Below are positions 63,322 to 64,000 of a stretch of 64,000 nucleotides of DNA, one piece after another. Made by a program: the position numbers and the translations under genes. Source of the DNA: Sunxiuqinia sp965230765 (GTDB taxonomy: Bacteria > Bacteroidota > Bacteroidia > Bacteroidales > Prolixibacteraceae); contig CBDDLR010000001.1 in the NCBI GenBank assembly GCA_965230765.1, forward strand, positions 1,488,001-1,552,000. The letters are read 5' to 3'. Below the pieces are notes generated by a model. It saw nothing but the letters and a program-made list of their open reading frames with translations. It did no database searches and was not told where the DNA came from. Numbering within the stretch: position 1 is the stretch's first letter; each line of letters starts with the position of its first letter.

Positions 63322-64000
63322 ATGAAGAGTATAAATATAAAAAATACATGGAGTGTAATTGCCAAGATGATTCGATATAACATGCGGATCATATTTGGTG
63401 GTCGGTTTATTTGGTTTTTGCTGGCCGCATTGGCATTTTTCATTTTTATTTCTGTGGTTTCAATTTTGGATGGAGATATTCCCGATGAGGAGGATGTGTA
63501 TTATTTTATGCTGTTCCCTGCTATTTTGCTGATGTTTTATCCGATGACATTTGGAATTCAAAACGATGTGGATGCGGGTATCCTGGAAATTTTATTTGGA
63601 ATCCCTGATTATCGGTATAAAGTTTGGCTGGTACGTTTGATCATGGTTTTTGTCCTGGTTTTTCTGTTGCTTTTTGGGTTTAACGGACTTGCATATATTT
63701 TTCTTAGCCCAATCGATTTGTTTGAGATGACCAGACAAGTTATGTTCCCGGTTGTGTTTTTGGGAAGCATGGCATTTATGTTTTCAACAATTATAAAAAA
63801 TGGAAACGGAACGGCGGTTGTGATGGTGATACTTGGTGTTGCTGCTATGATTTTAAGCGAAGAAATGGATAGGACCATGTGGAATATTTTTTTAAATCCG
63901 TATGATATTCCAGGCAATATGAATGAAGTAATTTGGGCTGGTGTAGCTTTAAAGAACAGAATATTTCTTTCTGTTGGATCATTAATTTTCTTACTTTTCG
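63322..64000 (+). CDS. ABC-2 type permease, incomplete at the window end
   Basis: An open frame of at least 226 codons that runs off the window. It starts MKSINIKNTWSVIAKMIRYN and has five or six hydrophobic segments so far. The short amphipathic N terminus, a first helix after GGRFIWF and the pattern FPAILLMFYPMTFGIQNDVDAGILEILFG are those of ABC-2 membrane subunits. It lies 57 bases after the RND-ABC fusion and is the natural candidate to pair with that protein's ATPase domain. Confidence 0.85.
   Translation, partial: MKSINIKNTWSVIAKMIRYNMRIIFGGRFIWFLLAALAFFIFISVVSILDGDIPDEEDVYYFMLFPAILLMFYPMTFGIQNDVDAGILEILFGIPDYRYKVWLVRLIMVFVLVFLLLFGFNGLAYIFLSPIDLFEMTRQVMFPVVFLGSMAFMFSTIIKNGNGTAVVMVILGVAAMILSEEMDRTMWNIFLNPYDIPGNMNEVIWAGVALKNRIFLSVGSLIFLLF

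Overview
The window looks like chromosomal DNA from a member of the Bacteroidota, probably Bacteroidia of the Marinilabiliales or a related marine group. The evidence is type IX secretion (T9SS) proteins (CHU_C-type sorting domain, PorP/SprF, PorE-like OmpA protein), GEVED and SprB repeats, DUF3667 and DUF3108 proteins, an 80-residue ATP synthase epsilon subunit beside atpD, and several intergenic promoters of the form TTTG or TTG, 19-22 bases, then TAnnTTTG. The exact genus is not decided.

Layout. 0-11 kb is housekeeping and accessory: a MraY/WecA-type sugar-phosphate transferase, serS and rplU-rpmA on the minus strand, then plus-strand genes for a bifunctional-nuclease-like protein, a nucleoside transporter, an orphan sugar-binding lipoprotein, thyA-folA and two tandem acidic lipoproteins. 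At 10.8-11.5 kb is a compact mosaic of tRNA-Asn, an intact small GIY-YIG nuclease gene, a displaced tRNA-Asn 3' fragment carrying a palindrome, and a truncated second GIY-YIG copy, repeated at a 400-base period. 12-34 kb returns to core functions: an RND/SSD exporter, polyprenyl synthase, atpDC, a heptosyltransferase-like enzyme, AbgT transporter, C-S lyase, PfkB kinase, deoxynucleoside kinase, GH3-like protein, CvpA, DUF3667, tyrS, a Wzz/O-antigen-ligase pair, efp, DUF3108, tsaB and an orphan LytTR response regulator.

34.4-48.5 kb is a cell-surface cluster. It encodes a 2269-residue multi-domain adhesin with no recognisable T9SS C-terminal domain, a small PKD-like secreted protein, a CHU_C-bearing cadherin-like protein, PorP/SprF and a PorE-like OmpA protein. 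The first two secreted proteins both end in a short Pro-Thr-Ile-x-Phe motif.

48.6-64 kb (running off the end) is a tightly packed transport operon: an ABC ATPase, an ABC permease fused to a catalytically degenerate M1-peptidase-like domain and a golvesin-like domain, TolC, a lipoprotein membrane-fusion protein, an RND pump, a second RND pump fused through about six extra membrane helices to a complete ABC ATPase domain, and a further ABC-2-type permease. The RND-ABC fusion and its operon are the strongest candidates for an undescribed system. The tRNA-Asn/GIY-YIG mosaic and the shared C-terminal motif of the adhesin cluster come next.
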